Shown: in pieces, positions 18,398 to 26,701 of the stretch | Layout: each line of letters opens with the position of its first letter | Position numbering within the stretch: position 1 is the stretch's first letter | Assembly (NCBI GenBank): GCA_015258715.1 | Contig: JABZHR010000003.1 | Location: 113,354 to 177,353, forward strand | Direction of reading: 5' to 3' | Length of the DNA: 64,000 nt | Origin: Atopobium sp. | GTDB taxonomy: Bacteria; Actinomycetota; Coriobacteriia; Coriobacteriales; Atopobiaceae | Notes under the pieces: generated by a model | What the model was told of the DNA's origin: nothing | The model's database searches: none | Seen by the model: only the letters and a program-made list of their open reading frames with translations | Made by a program: the position numbers and the translations under genes

Positions 18398-19033
18398 TTA
18401 GGCTTTTCTGATTGGATGTCTGATGACGGTCTTTAGTTTATCTGGAGCTATTTTACGTACATCGCTCAGATAAACTTCATGATGCATGCGTTCAGCAGTG
18501 ATGTCTAAAACGTATCCCTGGCTCTCCATGTATTCATGCATGAGTGAAACAGTTTCAGGCTCGTTATTGTAAGGTCCAATATGCATGCATTGCACACAGA
18601 GGCCTTCTTCATAGGTAAAGAATTCTACCTTAGAAAAATCTAGCTTCTTTTTCTTAGTTGCTTCAGCAATGGCCCAATCAAAATCTTCTTTGGTAACAAA
18701 GTCGGGTAGGCGAATAACTGAAATCCACTTAAAGTTTTCTTTATGTGCGTAATCAACGCCATGAGTGTCTTCTTGCCACCAGAATCCCTCTAATGGAGGA
18801 ACAACAAAATCAAAATATCCTTCAATATGACGTGTACTCTTTTTACTCATTTTGATGGCATAAGCAACGCCGTAAAGCAGACCTATTGACTGTTTGTATT
18901 CACCATCTTCTACGTTGGGATCTCCAGACCCTCTTACTGCAAGATAATTAATAGACGGAACAATTATTATGCCTGGCTTATTTTTTGGCGCATAGAGCTC
19001 TTTAAATTCCTTTTTAAAATCAAATGCCACCAT
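18398..19033 (-). CDS. GyrI-like small-molecule-binding domain protein
   Basis: 211 residues. The pattern DFKKEFKELYAPKNKPGIIIVP, NYLAVRGSGDPN, GYFDFVVPPLEGFWW, CVQCMHIGPYNNEPET and LSDVRKIAPDKLKTVIRHPIRK is that of stand-alone GyrI-like proteins (the YjcN/Lin2189 group). They share the ligand-binding fold of AraC-type effector domains but lack a DNA-binding part. Some members hydrolyse or bind cyclopropanoid and other small toxic compounds; the role here is unknown. It shares the strand of HIT and CPBP genes upstream. Confidence 0.85.
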   Translation of the reverse strand: MVAFDFKKEFKELYAPKNKPGIIIVPSINYLAVRGSGDPNVEDGEYKQSIGLLYGVAYAIKMSKKSTRHIEGYFDFVVPPLEGFWWQEDTHGVDYAHKENFKWISVIRLPDFVTKEDFDWAIAEATKKKKLDFSKVEFFTYEEGLCVQCMHIGPYNNEPETVSLMHEYMESQGYVLDITAERMHHEVYLSDVRKIAPDKLKTVIRHPIRKA

Positions 19034-19078
19034 TTTTGCCCCCCTACGACAGCTTGTTAAAAATCCTATCGTTTCTGG

Positions 19079-19549
19079 CTATTTTGTAGATGATAGCACC
19101 TTAGCAAGTTCAAGTAAGAGCTTTGACTTCAGTGTCTCTAATTCCTCTGGAGAAGGACAGGTTGAGTTGTCATACATCTTTTCCATGGGGTACCACCAGA
19201 CAGGACCTTTGCCATTATGACCGTATTCACCTAGGTCACCTGAAACCCTAGGGAATAAATGCCAGTGAAGATGGGAATCTCCGTTGCCAAGTAGCTCGTA
19301 GTTCATTTTCTCGCAAGGGAATGCGTGCGATACCGCTTCCCCAACAAGGGACATCTCTTTAAGGAACTTCAATTTAAAGTCAGCATCCAGCTCGTGTAGT
19401 TCTGATGCATGTTGCTTACATAGAAAAATGGTATATCCCTTAAAGTACTGGTTATCACCTAGGACAGCGTATCCCGTTTCCAATTCTTTGACAAAATAAG
19501 GATTATTTCCTTCTTTAATCATTTGAATTCTGTCGCAAATCAGGCACAT
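19079..19549 (-). CDS. HIT family protein
   Basis: 156 residues. The histidine triad is visible as DSHLHWHLFPR near residue 91-101 (His-x-His-x-His), with an N-terminal CLICDRI cysteine pair and KGYTIFLCKQHASELHEL. HIT proteins are nucleotide hydrolases or transferases acting on AMP-linked or dinucleotide substrates; the exact substrate is not predictable. It is likely transcribed with the GyrI-like gene, 45 bp downstream. Confidence 0.9.
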   Translation of the reverse strand: MCLICDRIQMIKEGNNPYFVKELETGYAVLGDNQYFKGYTIFLCKQHASELHELDADFKLKFLKEMSLVGEAVSHAFPCEKMNYELLGNGDSHLHWHLFPRVSGDLGEYGHNGKGPVWWYPMEKMYDNSTCPSPEELETLKSKLLLELAKVLSSTK

Positions 19550-19601
19550 TCTTTAGTTCTTTCTTTAGAGGGTAGATATTGAAATTCATCAAAATATAAA
19601 G

Positions 19602-20591
19602 TTATAAATTGTTGCTTTCGGCCTCAGCGGGTTTCTCGGTAGGCTTCTTTGTAAAGAGCTTGCCAGATTTCCTGAGCTGATAGGCAAGAATCAGGGTAGT
19701 TACCAGTATAACAAGCGTGCAAACGATGGAACCTTCTGCGCCAAAGCTACCGCCGGTAAGCCAATCTGGCCCATTGCCGGGAGCAAACTGCAGCAAAGAA
19801 CTGCCTGTAGTGCTACCGCTTACCAGAACGCCAAAGAGATTGCCCTGAGCAAAGTTCCAGGCTCCGTGAATGCCAGCAGCTCCCCAGAGATTGTCTGTTT
19901 TGATGATGTAGAACGTCTCTAAGATGCCAAAAAGAATCAGGTCGATCAGGGATTGCATAGTAAAGCCGCTGTTAAACATGTGCAGAAGACCAAATAGGCT
20001 GCTTGAAACCACGATTGCAATAATTTTGTTGGATTTCTCCGCCATGACAGGAAGAAGCCATCCTCTAGTGATAAGTTCTTCTGTTCCACCCTGAATGAGC
20101 CAAAACGGAATGGTGAGAAGAACAAAACCGAAGGCATAAGGCGTAAAAGTAGTGCCAACTAATTGATAAGATCCGGTCAAAATGAGAATCAGCATCACAA
20201 TAGAGAAGAGAAGAATTCCTAGACCAAAGCCCTTGAGCAGCTCTTTCTTCCAGTTATCTTTGTAAAATCCCAGAGTAACAATCGGACGTTTTTCAAAGAG
20301 TTTTACCCATAGGAAAAAGAGGCCTGCAATAAAGACAAAGGAAAGAAGCGTTATCAGAAGATAGTAGTCTCCAAAAATCTCTCTCAGATTGAGGGAATCA
20401 GAAAGACGATCTGGAAGATCTGGGTGCGCCATGTAGTAAGGGGCAATAATAAGAGCTGCTGAAATGGTCATTACAATAGCACCAATAATTTGTCCAACGA
20501 CCAACAAGAAAACGGCTAAAAAGGGACTAAGCCAAGCTGGAGTTAGTCTCTTTGCCAGCTTAATGTCGGAAAACATACGATTTTCTTGCAT
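19602..20591 (-). CDS. CPBP intramembrane metalloprotease (CAAX/Abi family)
   Basis: 329 residues, about eight membrane helices. The Abi/CPBP motifs are present: QGGTEELITRGWLLP (Glu-Glu and Arg), then GLLHMFNSGF and GIHGAWNFAQG with the zinc-binding histidines and Asn. In Gram-positive bacteria such proteases often cluster with peptide or bacteriocin functions, but no such peptide is seen here. The start at MQENRMF follows AGGAGG at 5-nt spacing; the longer frame has no ribosome site. Its 3' end is the source or sister of the relic at 17753. Confidence 0.88.
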   Translation of the reverse strand: MQENRMFSDIKLAKRLTPAWLSPFLAVFLLVVGQIIGAIVMTISAALIIAPYYMAHPDLPDRLSDSLNLREIFGDYYLLITLLSFVFIAGLFFLWVKLFEKRPIVTLGFYKDNWKKELLKGFGLGILLFSIVMLILILTGSYQLVGTTFTPYAFGFVLLTIPFWLIQGGTEELITRGWLLPVMAEKSNKIIAIVVSSSLFGLLHMFNSGFTMQSLIDLILFGILETFYIIKTDNLWGAAGIHGAWNFAQGNLFGVLVSGSTTGSSLLQFAPGNGPDWLTGGSFGAEGSIVCTLVILVTTLILAYQLRKSGKLFTKKPTEKPAEAESNNL

Positions 20592-20678
20592 AAAAACCTC
20601 CTGGTAGACGTGTTTAAAGCACGTCATGTAGATGACAAAATTTTAGCGATGGTGCAGGTAAACAGCGCCTACCTGCGA

Positions 20679-21287
20679 TTAGTTCTCTTTATACTCTAAG
20701 AGAAAATCGCAGCAATCGCCACCATGGCCTATGGTTTTTGTACGTCCCCAGATAAGCTGCGGATGCAAGTTACCATATCCCGCATCGTCACTGTCGCAGT
20801 ATGCAGCGGTTATTTCGGGGCAACCGTATCTTTTAGTTATCTCATAGTAGGGACAGCTCACAATATTGAGGCGAGCTTCGTTACCATGACTTTCTGGATA
20901 TTCAAAGGCAAATCCCGCGCTTGATGTGCAGCTTTTCTCGATACCTGATTTAAAGAGACGAGGAAACTTGCGCGCAAGACCAAACGTTTTGATGGCCCAT
21001 TGGAAGAGTGGGACTCGTTTGGCAGCAAATCGCTGGAAATACTCGCGAATATACCAGACGGCCTTTTCTTGTGGGATGCCCTCTGTGCACAGAGCTTCAT
21101 ATACTGCAATACCAGGATAAATACGCTTGTAGGAGTGAGCACGGAGCTCTTTAGAATCGGACGCGTTTTCTGCACAGAGCGCCTCGAATCGCGTTTGAGC
21201 TGCCTGTGCAATCTGATCTGCTTTTGCTTTGCCGAGGTCCTCGGAGACTATCGCGCACGTTTCTTTGATGAGCTGCTGAACTTTCAT
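20679..21287 (-). CDS. L-2-amino-thiazoline-4-carboxylic acid hydrolase family protein
   Basis: 202 residues. The C-terminal block NIVSCPYYEITKRYGCPEITAAYCDSDD with two or three cysteines, then WGRTKTIGHGGDCCDFLLEY, is characteristic of the ATC hydrolase (AtcB-like) family. Founding members open the thiazoline ring on the way to L-cysteine, but most genomic copies have no known substrate. It stands alone, downstream of a small degraded region. The conserved cysteines are intact. Confidence 0.8.
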   Translation of the reverse strand: MKVQQLIKETCAIVSEDLGKAKADQIAQAAQTRFEALCAENASDSKELRAHSYKRIYPGIAVYEALCTEGIPQEKAVWYIREYFQRFAAKRVPLFQWAIKTFGLARKFPRLFKSGIEKSCTSSAGFAFEYPESHGNEARLNIVSCPYYEITKRYGCPEITAAYCDSDDAGYGNLHPQLIWGRTKTIGHGGDCCDFLLEYKEN

Positions 21288-21297
21288 ATGAGCCTCA

Positions 21298-21500
21298 CTA
21301 TTTGTAGAAATGCCCTGATGAAAAGCAAGTAGAACGTACTAATAATTGTACGCTTAAACTTTTTGAATCAACTGCAATTACTTTCTTGCATCCACGGCTA
21401 ACCAGTATGTTCATAACCTGTATGGGCGAAGCAGATCCAGTAGGGGATTGAACTAAACAGATTTTCTCGCCATGTGAAATAAATAATACATCTGTTTTTT
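21298..21500 (-). pseudogene. Possible relic of a nucleoside phosphorylase gene
   Basis: The minus-strand frame 21298-21534 contains HGEKICLVQSPTGSASPIQV and SRGCKKVIAVDS, which resembles the central strand of PNP/UDP-family phosphorylases (gk.iavvq...GaplA..lleeLi..Gvkkii..G). Nothing on either side continues the family, and the glycine-rich end is lost. I read it as a leftover fragment; chance similarity is possible. Confidence 0.35.
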
Positions 21501-21502
21501 GA

Positions 21503-21531
21503 TTGACAACGTATACCATTTGTATCAAAAT
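21503..21531 (+). promoter_or_regulatory. Promoter of the dinJ-like gene
   Basis: TTGACA (21503-21508), 17-nt spacer, CAAAAT (21526-21531), then AAAAGGAG before the ATG at 21555. ATAC-cattt-GTAT inside the spacer is a short dyad that could be the antitoxin's own operator. Confidence 0.55.
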
Positions 21532-21554
21532 CACCTAAAAAAGGAGCTGATACT

Positions 21555-21824
21555 ATGGCAACAAGTCCTACTCAAATTCGCATCGATAGTAATGTCAAAA
21601 CAGAAGCAAATGAACTGTTTAAAGAACTCGGCATCGATATGTCAAGCGCCGTAAACATCTTCTTACGCCAGTGCGTTTTGCACGGTGGCCTTCCTTTTAA
21701 AGTGGAAATCCCAAAGTTTAATGCTGAAACACTGGCTGCTATGGAAGAAGCGCGCGATATCATGTCAGGTAAAATTCAAGCAACATCCTACAACACCACA
21801 GATGAGCTGTTTAAAGATATGTAG
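21555..21824 (+). CDS. dinJ: RelB/DinJ family antitoxin, orphan
   Basis: 89 residues. QIRIDSNVKTEANELFKELGIDMSSAVNIFLRQ is the ribbon-helix-helix half of RelB/DinJ antitoxins, and GLPFKVEIPKFNAET the linker to the toxin-binding tail. The partner would be a YafQ/RelE-type mRNA interferase directly downstream, but no such gene exists: a convergent hydrolase gene follows and overlaps its last 37 bp. It is either an orphan repressor or the survivor of a broken module. Confidence 0.88.
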   Translation: MATSPTQIRIDSNVKTEANELFKELGIDMSSAVNIFLRQCVLHGGLPFKVEIPKFNAETLAAMEEARDIMSGKIQATSYNTTDELFKDM

Positions 21825-22561
21825 CAAATCATGTCTAGGAGTTCTTTTGTATACTCTTCGGGATGATTGATGGAATACTCGCCGTGATATAAGCCTTTCT
21901 TTATTTCAAGAACGCTACCAGGCAGTGCCTTATGCAATTGCTCTGCTGAACGGATCATCTTTTTCTGTTCTTTTTCTCCGACAAGTATACGGACTTTGGC
22001 GTGGACATTTTGAAGGTTGGGTTTTATCTCATAGGATGTATTTGCTTCCAAGAATGCAATCATGTTTTCTTTTGAGATTTGTGACGTGTCCCGATAATAG
22101 TCTTCAAATAAATCTTTACGAATATGAAGATAGTCAAATTGCATTTGAGCAAAGCACTTCTTTTTCACTAAGCCATAACTTAGAGAAAACATTGGTTTAA
22201 TTAGGGCATTTGTCAGCTTGGACGGAATGACAGATGCACTTTCAATGACAGCGTTTTGACAAATTGAGTTTCGTTGCGTCAGCATTTCTACTAAAATCTG
22301 TGCGCCAAGGGACAGCCCTCCAATAAGGAGAACTGAGCCTCCAAATTCTTTATCGATAAAAGAAATGAGCCGACTTGCGTTTTTCTCAATACTTATAAAA
22401 TCATTGTCGCTGCCTGCATGTCCGTCAAGGATTGGCAGCACAACGTGATATTGATTCTTTAATAGTTCAGCCTCAGCTTTATAGTTCCACCAAGATAAAC
22501 CGCCACCATGAAGCAGCATGATTACGTCGTTATTTTGTTTTCCAAACTCTACCGTTTTCAT
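21788..22561 (-). CDS. Alpha/beta hydrolase
   Basis: 257 residues. LLHGGGLSWWNY gives the oxyanion-hole HG motif, and LLIGGLSLGAQI the nucleophile elbow (G-x-S-x-G, Ser in GLSLG). A C-terminal His is in KGLYHGEYS. The substrate is not predictable. The codon composition is more AT-rich than neighbours. The 3' end overlaps the antitoxin gene tail on the other strand by 37 bp; the last ~15 residues may be an extension past the family's usual end caused by that junction. Confidence 0.82.
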   Translation of the reverse strand: MKTVEFGKQNNDVIMLLHGGGLSWWNYKAEAELLKNQYHVVLPILDGHAGSDNDFISIEKNASRLISFIDKEFGGSVLLIGGLSLGAQILVEMLTQRNSICQNAVIESASVIPSKLTNALIKPMFSLSYGLVKKKCFAQMQFDYLHIRKDLFEDYYRDTSQISKENMIAFLEANTSYEIKPNLQNVHAKVRILVGEKEQKKMIRSAEQLHKALPGSVLEIKKGLYHGEYSINHPEEYTKELLDMICYISLNSSSVVL

Positions 22562-22590
22562 AGCTGCTCGATTCAGTTTGCGACTTTAAT

Positions 22591-23814
22591 CTAAGTCCGA
22601 GAAAGAACTACAACACACTCAACGTGCTTGGTGTGAGGGAACATGTCCACAGGTGTCACGCGCTCAATGGCAAACCCGCTGTCGAGAAGAACTTTGAGGT
22701 CCCTAGCCTGCGTCACAACGTTGCAGCTCACGTACACGATTTTCTTTTGGGCTAGCTGGGCAGTTGCCTTGAGGAAGGTGGGCGTGGAACCAGCGCGAGG
22801 CGGGTCAAGAATAATAACGTCAAAGTTCTGACCGTCTTTTGCCAGAGCTTGCATGTAGCGAGTGGCATCGTCGCAGATAAACTCAGCTTCAAGCTTATTG
22901 TTCCGAGCGTTTCTGCGAGCCATTTGAATGTTGTTTTCAACCTGGTCAACGCCAGTGAGCAGAAGGTTGACGCCTTGAGCTTCGGCGGCGTGTGCCAAGC
23001 AAAGTCCAATGGTTCCTGTGCCGCAGTATGCGTCAAGGACTCGCAGCTTGCTGGCTTGCGCGGCGTCGGCGGACTCGGATCCAGCAAGCTCGGAGCCAGC
23101 CAGTGCGCCGTCGATAGCTAGCTGATAGAGCACCTCGGTTTGCTGAGGGTTGGTCTGGTAGAAACTGGTTGGGCCAATCTCAAACGTGCAGTCCAGAAGC
23201 TTGTCGCTCATAGACGTTGAGCCCCAAAGCAGACGGGTTTCTCGCCCCAAGATTGCGTTGGTGCGCTTCTGGTTGACGTTCAAGAAAATGCTGGTTAGCT
23301 CGGGGTGCGCCTTGCGAAGCGCGGCAACAAACTCCTGCTCGTGAGGCAGATGCTGGCCGTTGACCACCAGCACCAGCATGACGTCATCGGTGGCATATCC
23401 GCAGCGCACTACGCCGTGACGAAGCGCTCCCTTGCCGCGATCCTCCTGGTAGGCATGGATGTTGAACTGGCCAGCAAGATACGCCACGTCGTTGAGGATA
23501 GCGCGAGCTCGACCGTCTTCTACCAGGCATTCCTTTGAGGCAATAATCTTGTGCGTTCCACTTGCGTAGAAACCAGAGCGAACCGTGCGACCTTTGCCCG
23601 GCGCAAATGGCGTTGCTGCCTTATGACGATACGCCAGAGGCTCGTCCATTCCACGGATGGGCTCGACAGTTACGTTATTGATGCTTGCCAGCGGGACGAG
23701 AAGTTCCTCTACCTGCGCTTGCTTGCGCTTAAGTTGGATAGGATAGGGGACCGAAAGCCATTCACAGCCTCCGCAGCTACGCGCAATAGAGCATGTTGGT
23801 GTCTTGTATCCCAT
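22591..23814 (-). CDS. rlmD: 23S rRNA (uracil-C5)-methyltransferase, RlmD/RumA family
   Basis: 407 residues. The N-terminal CSIARSCGGCEWLSV fits an iron-sulfur cluster site. The SAM domain has LDAYCGTGTIGL, DVIILDPPRAG and the catalytic-cysteine motif VSCNVVTQARDL near the end, then TPVDMFPHTKHVECV. These are diagnostic of the RumA/TrmA family that methylates U1939 or U747 of 23S rRNA. The TRAM domain seems absent or short. An internal ~10-residue Ser/Ala insert (SELAGSESADAAQAS) is unusual. A monocistronic gene. Confidence 0.93.
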   Translation of the reverse strand: MGYKTPTCSIARSCGGCEWLSVPYPIQLKRKQAQVEELLVPLASINNVTVEPIRGMDEPLAYRHKAATPFAPGKGRTVRSGFYASGTHKIIASKECLVEDGRARAILNDVAYLAGQFNIHAYQEDRGKGALRHGVVRCGYATDDVMLVLVVNGQHLPHEQEFVAALRKAHPELTSIFLNVNQKRTNAILGRETRLLWGSTSMSDKLLDCTFEIGPTSFYQTNPQQTEVLYQLAIDGALAGSELAGSESADAAQASKLRVLDAYCGTGTIGLCLAHAAEAQGVNLLLTGVDQVENNIQMARRNARNNKLEAEFICDDATRYMQALAKDGQNFDVIILDPPRAGSTPTFLKATAQLAQKKIVYVSCNVVTQARDLKVLLDSGFAIERVTPVDMFPHTKHVECVVVLSRT

Positions 23815-23982
23815 AGTTCCTCTCCAAATCTTGGGTTACTACTATACCGTTTGCGGGCTTAAATGGCACGTTGAGGGGATTGTTGTGTCTAATATGTTTC
23901 ATTTTTTGTATCGTTTCCCGTTTATCTAAAAAACCGTTAAGCTAACAGGCACAGTATTTTGGCGAGACAAAAGAGGTGGACT

Positions 23983-24951
23983 ATGGCTCTCATCAGCAAA
24001 ATTGGTATTATCGGCGCTAATCACGTAGGCGCACATGTTGCAAACGCCCTGCTTTACCAGGGACTTGCTACTGAGCTCTACATTAGCGACACAAATGAGG
24101 TCCTCTGCAAGGCTCAGGTAAACGACCTGCTGGACGCAATGCCATTTTATCCACACCCTGCTCGAGTTTTTGAGCTTGACGACCGCTATGAGGAGCTTGC
24201 TGGCTGCGACATTATTGTCAACGCTGCAGGTCACGTAGCTGCTGCTGCAGGCAACCGCGATGGTGAGCTCTTCGTCACTACTGACGAGGCCAAGAAGTTT
24301 GCAAAGCGCATTGCAGACGCTGGCTTTGATGGCGTTTGGGTCAACATCGCAAACCCCTGCGACGTTGTTACCACCGAGCTCCAGTATCTGACCGGCGCTG
24401 ATCCTTACAAGGTTATCGGCTCCGGCACCACGCTGGACTCCGCTCGACTCCGCCACGCGCTTTCCGGCGCAACCGGCTATCCAGCATCTTGCATCAACGC
24501 TTGGATGCTTGGTGAGCACGGCAACGGCATGTTTGCTTGCTGGTCGCACGTTTCCATTGGCTGCCTCACCCTCGACGAAGTTGCAGCTCAGACGGGCAAG
24601 ACCTTTGACCTTCCAGAGCTTGAGCAGGCAGGACGCATGGGCGGTTACGTCACTTACAGCGGCAAGCAGTGTACCGAGTACTCCATTGCTAACGGTGCCG
24701 TCGAGGTCATCAAGGCTATCGTCCACGACACCAAGCTGATCACGCCAGTCTCTACGCTGCTCACCGACGTGTATGGCGTTTCTGGCTTCTACTCTTCACT
24801 TCCTGCGGTTATCGGCGCCAATGGTGTCGAGAAGGTCTTTGTGCCCGAGCTCTCCGACTCCGAGATTGAGGCATGGCGCAAGTCTTGCGAGCACGTCAAG
24901 GGCAACATCGACCAGCTCGGTTGGCTTGAGGTAGACGCTCGTATCGACTAG
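23983..24951 (+). CDS. L-lactate/L-2-hydroxyisocaproate-type dehydrogenase
   Basis: 322 residues of the LDH/MDH superfamily. An NAD-binding start, KIGIIGANHVGAHVANALL; the catalytic Asp/His region is GEHGNGMFACWS. In the specificity loop, VNAAGHVAAAAGNRDGELF is longer and less charged than in true LDH and resembles the L-HicDH loop, which accepts branched 2-oxo acids. Whether it reduces pyruvate in fermentation or branched oxo acids cannot be decided from sequence. The start at MALISK follows AGAGGTGG. A terminator is at 25074. Confidence 0.88.
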   Translation: MALISKIGIIGANHVGAHVANALLYQGLATELYISDTNEVLCKAQVNDLLDAMPFYPHPARVFELDDRYEELAGCDIIVNAAGHVAAAAGNRDGELFVTTDEAKKFAKRIADAGFDGVWVNIANPCDVVTTELQYLTGADPYKVIGSGTTLDSARLRHALSGATGYPASCINAWMLGEHGNGMFACWSHVSIGCLTLDEVAAQTGKTFDLPELEQAGRMGGYVTYSGKQCTEYSIANGAVEVIKAIVHDTKLITPVSTLLTDVYGVSGFYSSLPAVIGANGVEKVFVPELSDSEIEAWRKSCEHVKGNIDQLGWLEVDARID

Positions 24952-25003
24952 TGCGGCGCACGCCGTACCGGCTGTAGCCGCGAGTCACATCGCGCTGCGG
25001 GCT

Positions 25004-25053
25004 CTGCGACGGGCGCGAGCTGCGGCGGACGCGAGGCTGCGACGGACGCGACC
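25004..25053. repeat. Three 16-17 bp GC-rich tandem units
   Basis: CTGCGACGGGCGCGAG, CTGCGGCGGACGCGAGG and CTGCGACGGACGCGACC follow one another. The 24952-25060 stretch is much richer in G+C than its surroundings and codes for nothing I can support. Confidence 0.6.
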
Positions 25054-25073
25054 AGGTAATAGTGCACACCGAA

Positions 25074-25106
25074 CGCACCTTGGGGCTTCTCCCGAGGTGT
25101 GTTTTT
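25074..25106 (+). terminator. Terminator after the dehydrogenase gene
   Basis: CGCACCTTGGG pairs with CCCGAGGTGTG (one or two G-U pairs), then TTTTT. Confidence 0.75.
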
Positions 25107-25164
25107 GTGCGATTAAGCTGTTTCTCCCCATTTTTTGATTGGCTCTGATTGCGAGCCTGAAAAG

Positions 25165-25275
25165 CTCACCATGTCTGAGTAAATTTACTCAGACATGGTG
25201 AGAAAAACCGGCAAATAGCTCAGACTTAGTACACTTTTCCGGCAAATCGTTCAGACTTGGCGAGAAAATCGGGCT
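25165..25275. repeat. 38-bp perfect palindrome followed by two degenerate half copies
   Basis: 25165-25202 is a perfect palindrome centred on AAATTT, with arms CTCACCATGTCTGAGTAAA. Two further units at a ~31-bp step carry its half-motif: GCTCAGACTTAGTACAC (from ~25218) and GTTCAGACTTGGCGAG (from ~25250). Each is preceded by CCGGCAAAT. It is intergenic between the dehydrogenase and the SPFH operon. Confidence 0.85.
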
Positions 25276-25334
25276 CCAAGAGAGTGCTCATGAACCACAC
25301 ACCTGAATCCAAAAGGTACGTCACGAAAGGCCCG

Positions 25335-25450
25335 CCTAAAAAGTGCAAAGAATCTGTATTTGAGCCACCGATTCTTTTGCAAAATCAGGCAAATCCACAG
25401 AATCTTTGATGCATTTAGGCAAAATCCACAGATTCTTTGCAGAAATCAGG
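25335..25450. repeat. Cluster of ~30-bp motif copies, one inverted and three direct
   Basis: Direct units begin at 25370, 25400 and 25431 (GATTCTTTTGCAAAATCAGG; GAATCTTTGATGCATTTAGG; GATTCTTTGCAGAAATCAGG), the first two ending in AATCCACA. An inverted copy lies at 25335-25356. No ORF is supported here. Confidence 0.8.
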
Positions 25451-25627
25451 CGCGCTTAGTCCAAGCCGTACAGGTCGGTTGCTTTTCCTGAAGAGACGAT
25501 CTTCTCGCCACGCGCGTCGATCTTCTTGCTGCACGCGCGACCAAGCGCGCACGTCTGTGTCGCGCTGCACTCCGAAAACCACCGTCTCACCTGCAATTTT
25601 TGAACAATATTTAATTAAAAATTTCTA

Positions 25628-25656
25628 TTGACTTGCAATCAATGTGATATCACAAT
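25628..25656 (+). promoter_or_regulatory. Promoter and palindromic operator of the SPFH-ABC operon
   Basis: TTGACT (25628) and CACAAT (25651) with a 17-bp spacer form a good sigma-70-type promoter. TGTGATATCACA, a perfect 12-bp palindrome at 25643-25654, overlaps the -10 and is placed where a repressor would block initiation. The ribbon-helix-helix protein of the same operon is one candidate. Confidence 0.6.
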
Positions 25657-25694
25657 GATGCCAACAGAAGGCTCATTGTCACAAAGGAGATCTT

Positions 25695-26684
25695 ATGAGC
25701 ACCGAGAAAATCATTAAGTCCAAGAGTGGTTGGCTGTTCCTGCTGATTACCATTGCTCTTTTTGCAGTTGCAGCCCTGTTTTTGGCTAATTTTGTACTCA
25801 GCGCTATCGCTGCAGACAGAAATCCTCGCCTGGATCCGTCATTCCCAAGCATCATTGGCGCGCTGGTATTTTTCTTTGCCGGCCTGTTTGTTTCAAGTGG
25901 CCTGTTCAGCCTTCAGCCTGGTCAAGCAAAGGTTTGCGTGCTGTTTGGTAAGTACATCGGCACCGTTAAGGACGAGGGTCTGCGCTGGGCAAATCCTTAC
26001 TACGCCAAGACTCTTTCTACAAACGTGGGTGACCTCTCTTCTCTCGCTGCAGGCGTTACTCCCAGTGTAAACGTGCACACCTCTATCATTTCCACTCGTG
26101 CCCGCACGCTGAACGGCGATGTCCTCAAGGTCAACGACCGCATGGGCAACCCAATCGAGATCGCCGAGGTTGTTGTTTGGCGCGTCAGCGATACCGCAAA
26201 GGCCCTCTTTGACGTCGACGACTACGACAGCTACGTTGCTATGCAGGCAGAGACCGCACTCAGGCACGTCGCTAGCATCTACAGCTACGACCACATGGAG
26301 GACGAGTCCGAGTCCAACACCGCAATTACCCTGCGCTCCAACATCGAGGAAGTCTCCGAGGCGCTTCAGTCCGAGCTGAGCCGCAACCTTTCCGTCGCTG
26401 GTATCACCGTTGACGACGCTCGCCTCACGCACCTGTCCTACGCCCCAGAAATCGCGCAGGCAATGCTCCGCCGCCAGCAGGCAGAGGCAATCATCGCTGC
26501 ACGTAAGAAGATCGTCGAGGGCGCCGTTTCCATGGTTGACATGGCCCTCACCCAGCTCTCCGAGAATGGCGTCGTTGAGTTCGACGAGGATCGCAAGGCC
26601 GTCATGGCATCCAACCTCATGGTTGTTCTCTGCGGCGAGTCCGAGGCTCAGCCTGTGCTTAACACCGGTTCCTTGCAGCAGTAA
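25695..26684 (+). CDS. SPFH/band-7 domain membrane protein
   Basis: 329 residues. Two membrane helices (~14-36, ~52-73), then [26 protein letters not shown], the start of an SPFH (stomatin/prohibitin-type) domain, with [19 protein letters not shown] and [19 protein letters not shown] near the end. SPFH proteins build membrane microdomain scaffolds. It is first in a four-gene operon with an RHH protein and an ABC exporter, a recurrent actinobacterial arrangement. AAAGGAG precedes the ATG. Confidence 0.9.
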   Translation: MSTEKIIKSKSGWLFLLITIALFAVAALFLANFVLSAIAADRNPRLDPSFPSIIGALVFFFAGLFVSSGLFSLQPGQAKVCVLFGKYIGTVKDEGLRWANPYYAKTLSTNVGDLSSLAAGVTPSVNVHTSIISTRARTLNGDVLKVNDRMGNPIEIAEVVVWRVSDTAKALFDVDDYDSYVAMQAETALRHVASIYSYDHMEDESESNTAITLRSNIEEVSEALQSELSRNLSVAGITVDDARLTHLSYAPEIAQAMLRRQQAEAIIAARKKIVEGAVSMVDMALTQLSENGVVEFDEDRKAVMASNLMVVLCGESEAQPVLNTGSLQQ

Positions 26685-26701
26685 AGCTTGGCGAGAAACC
26701 C

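Noticed and set aside
25335..25450. CRISPR array
   Set aside because: Only three drifting direct units with almost no spacer and an inverted copy; no cas genes.
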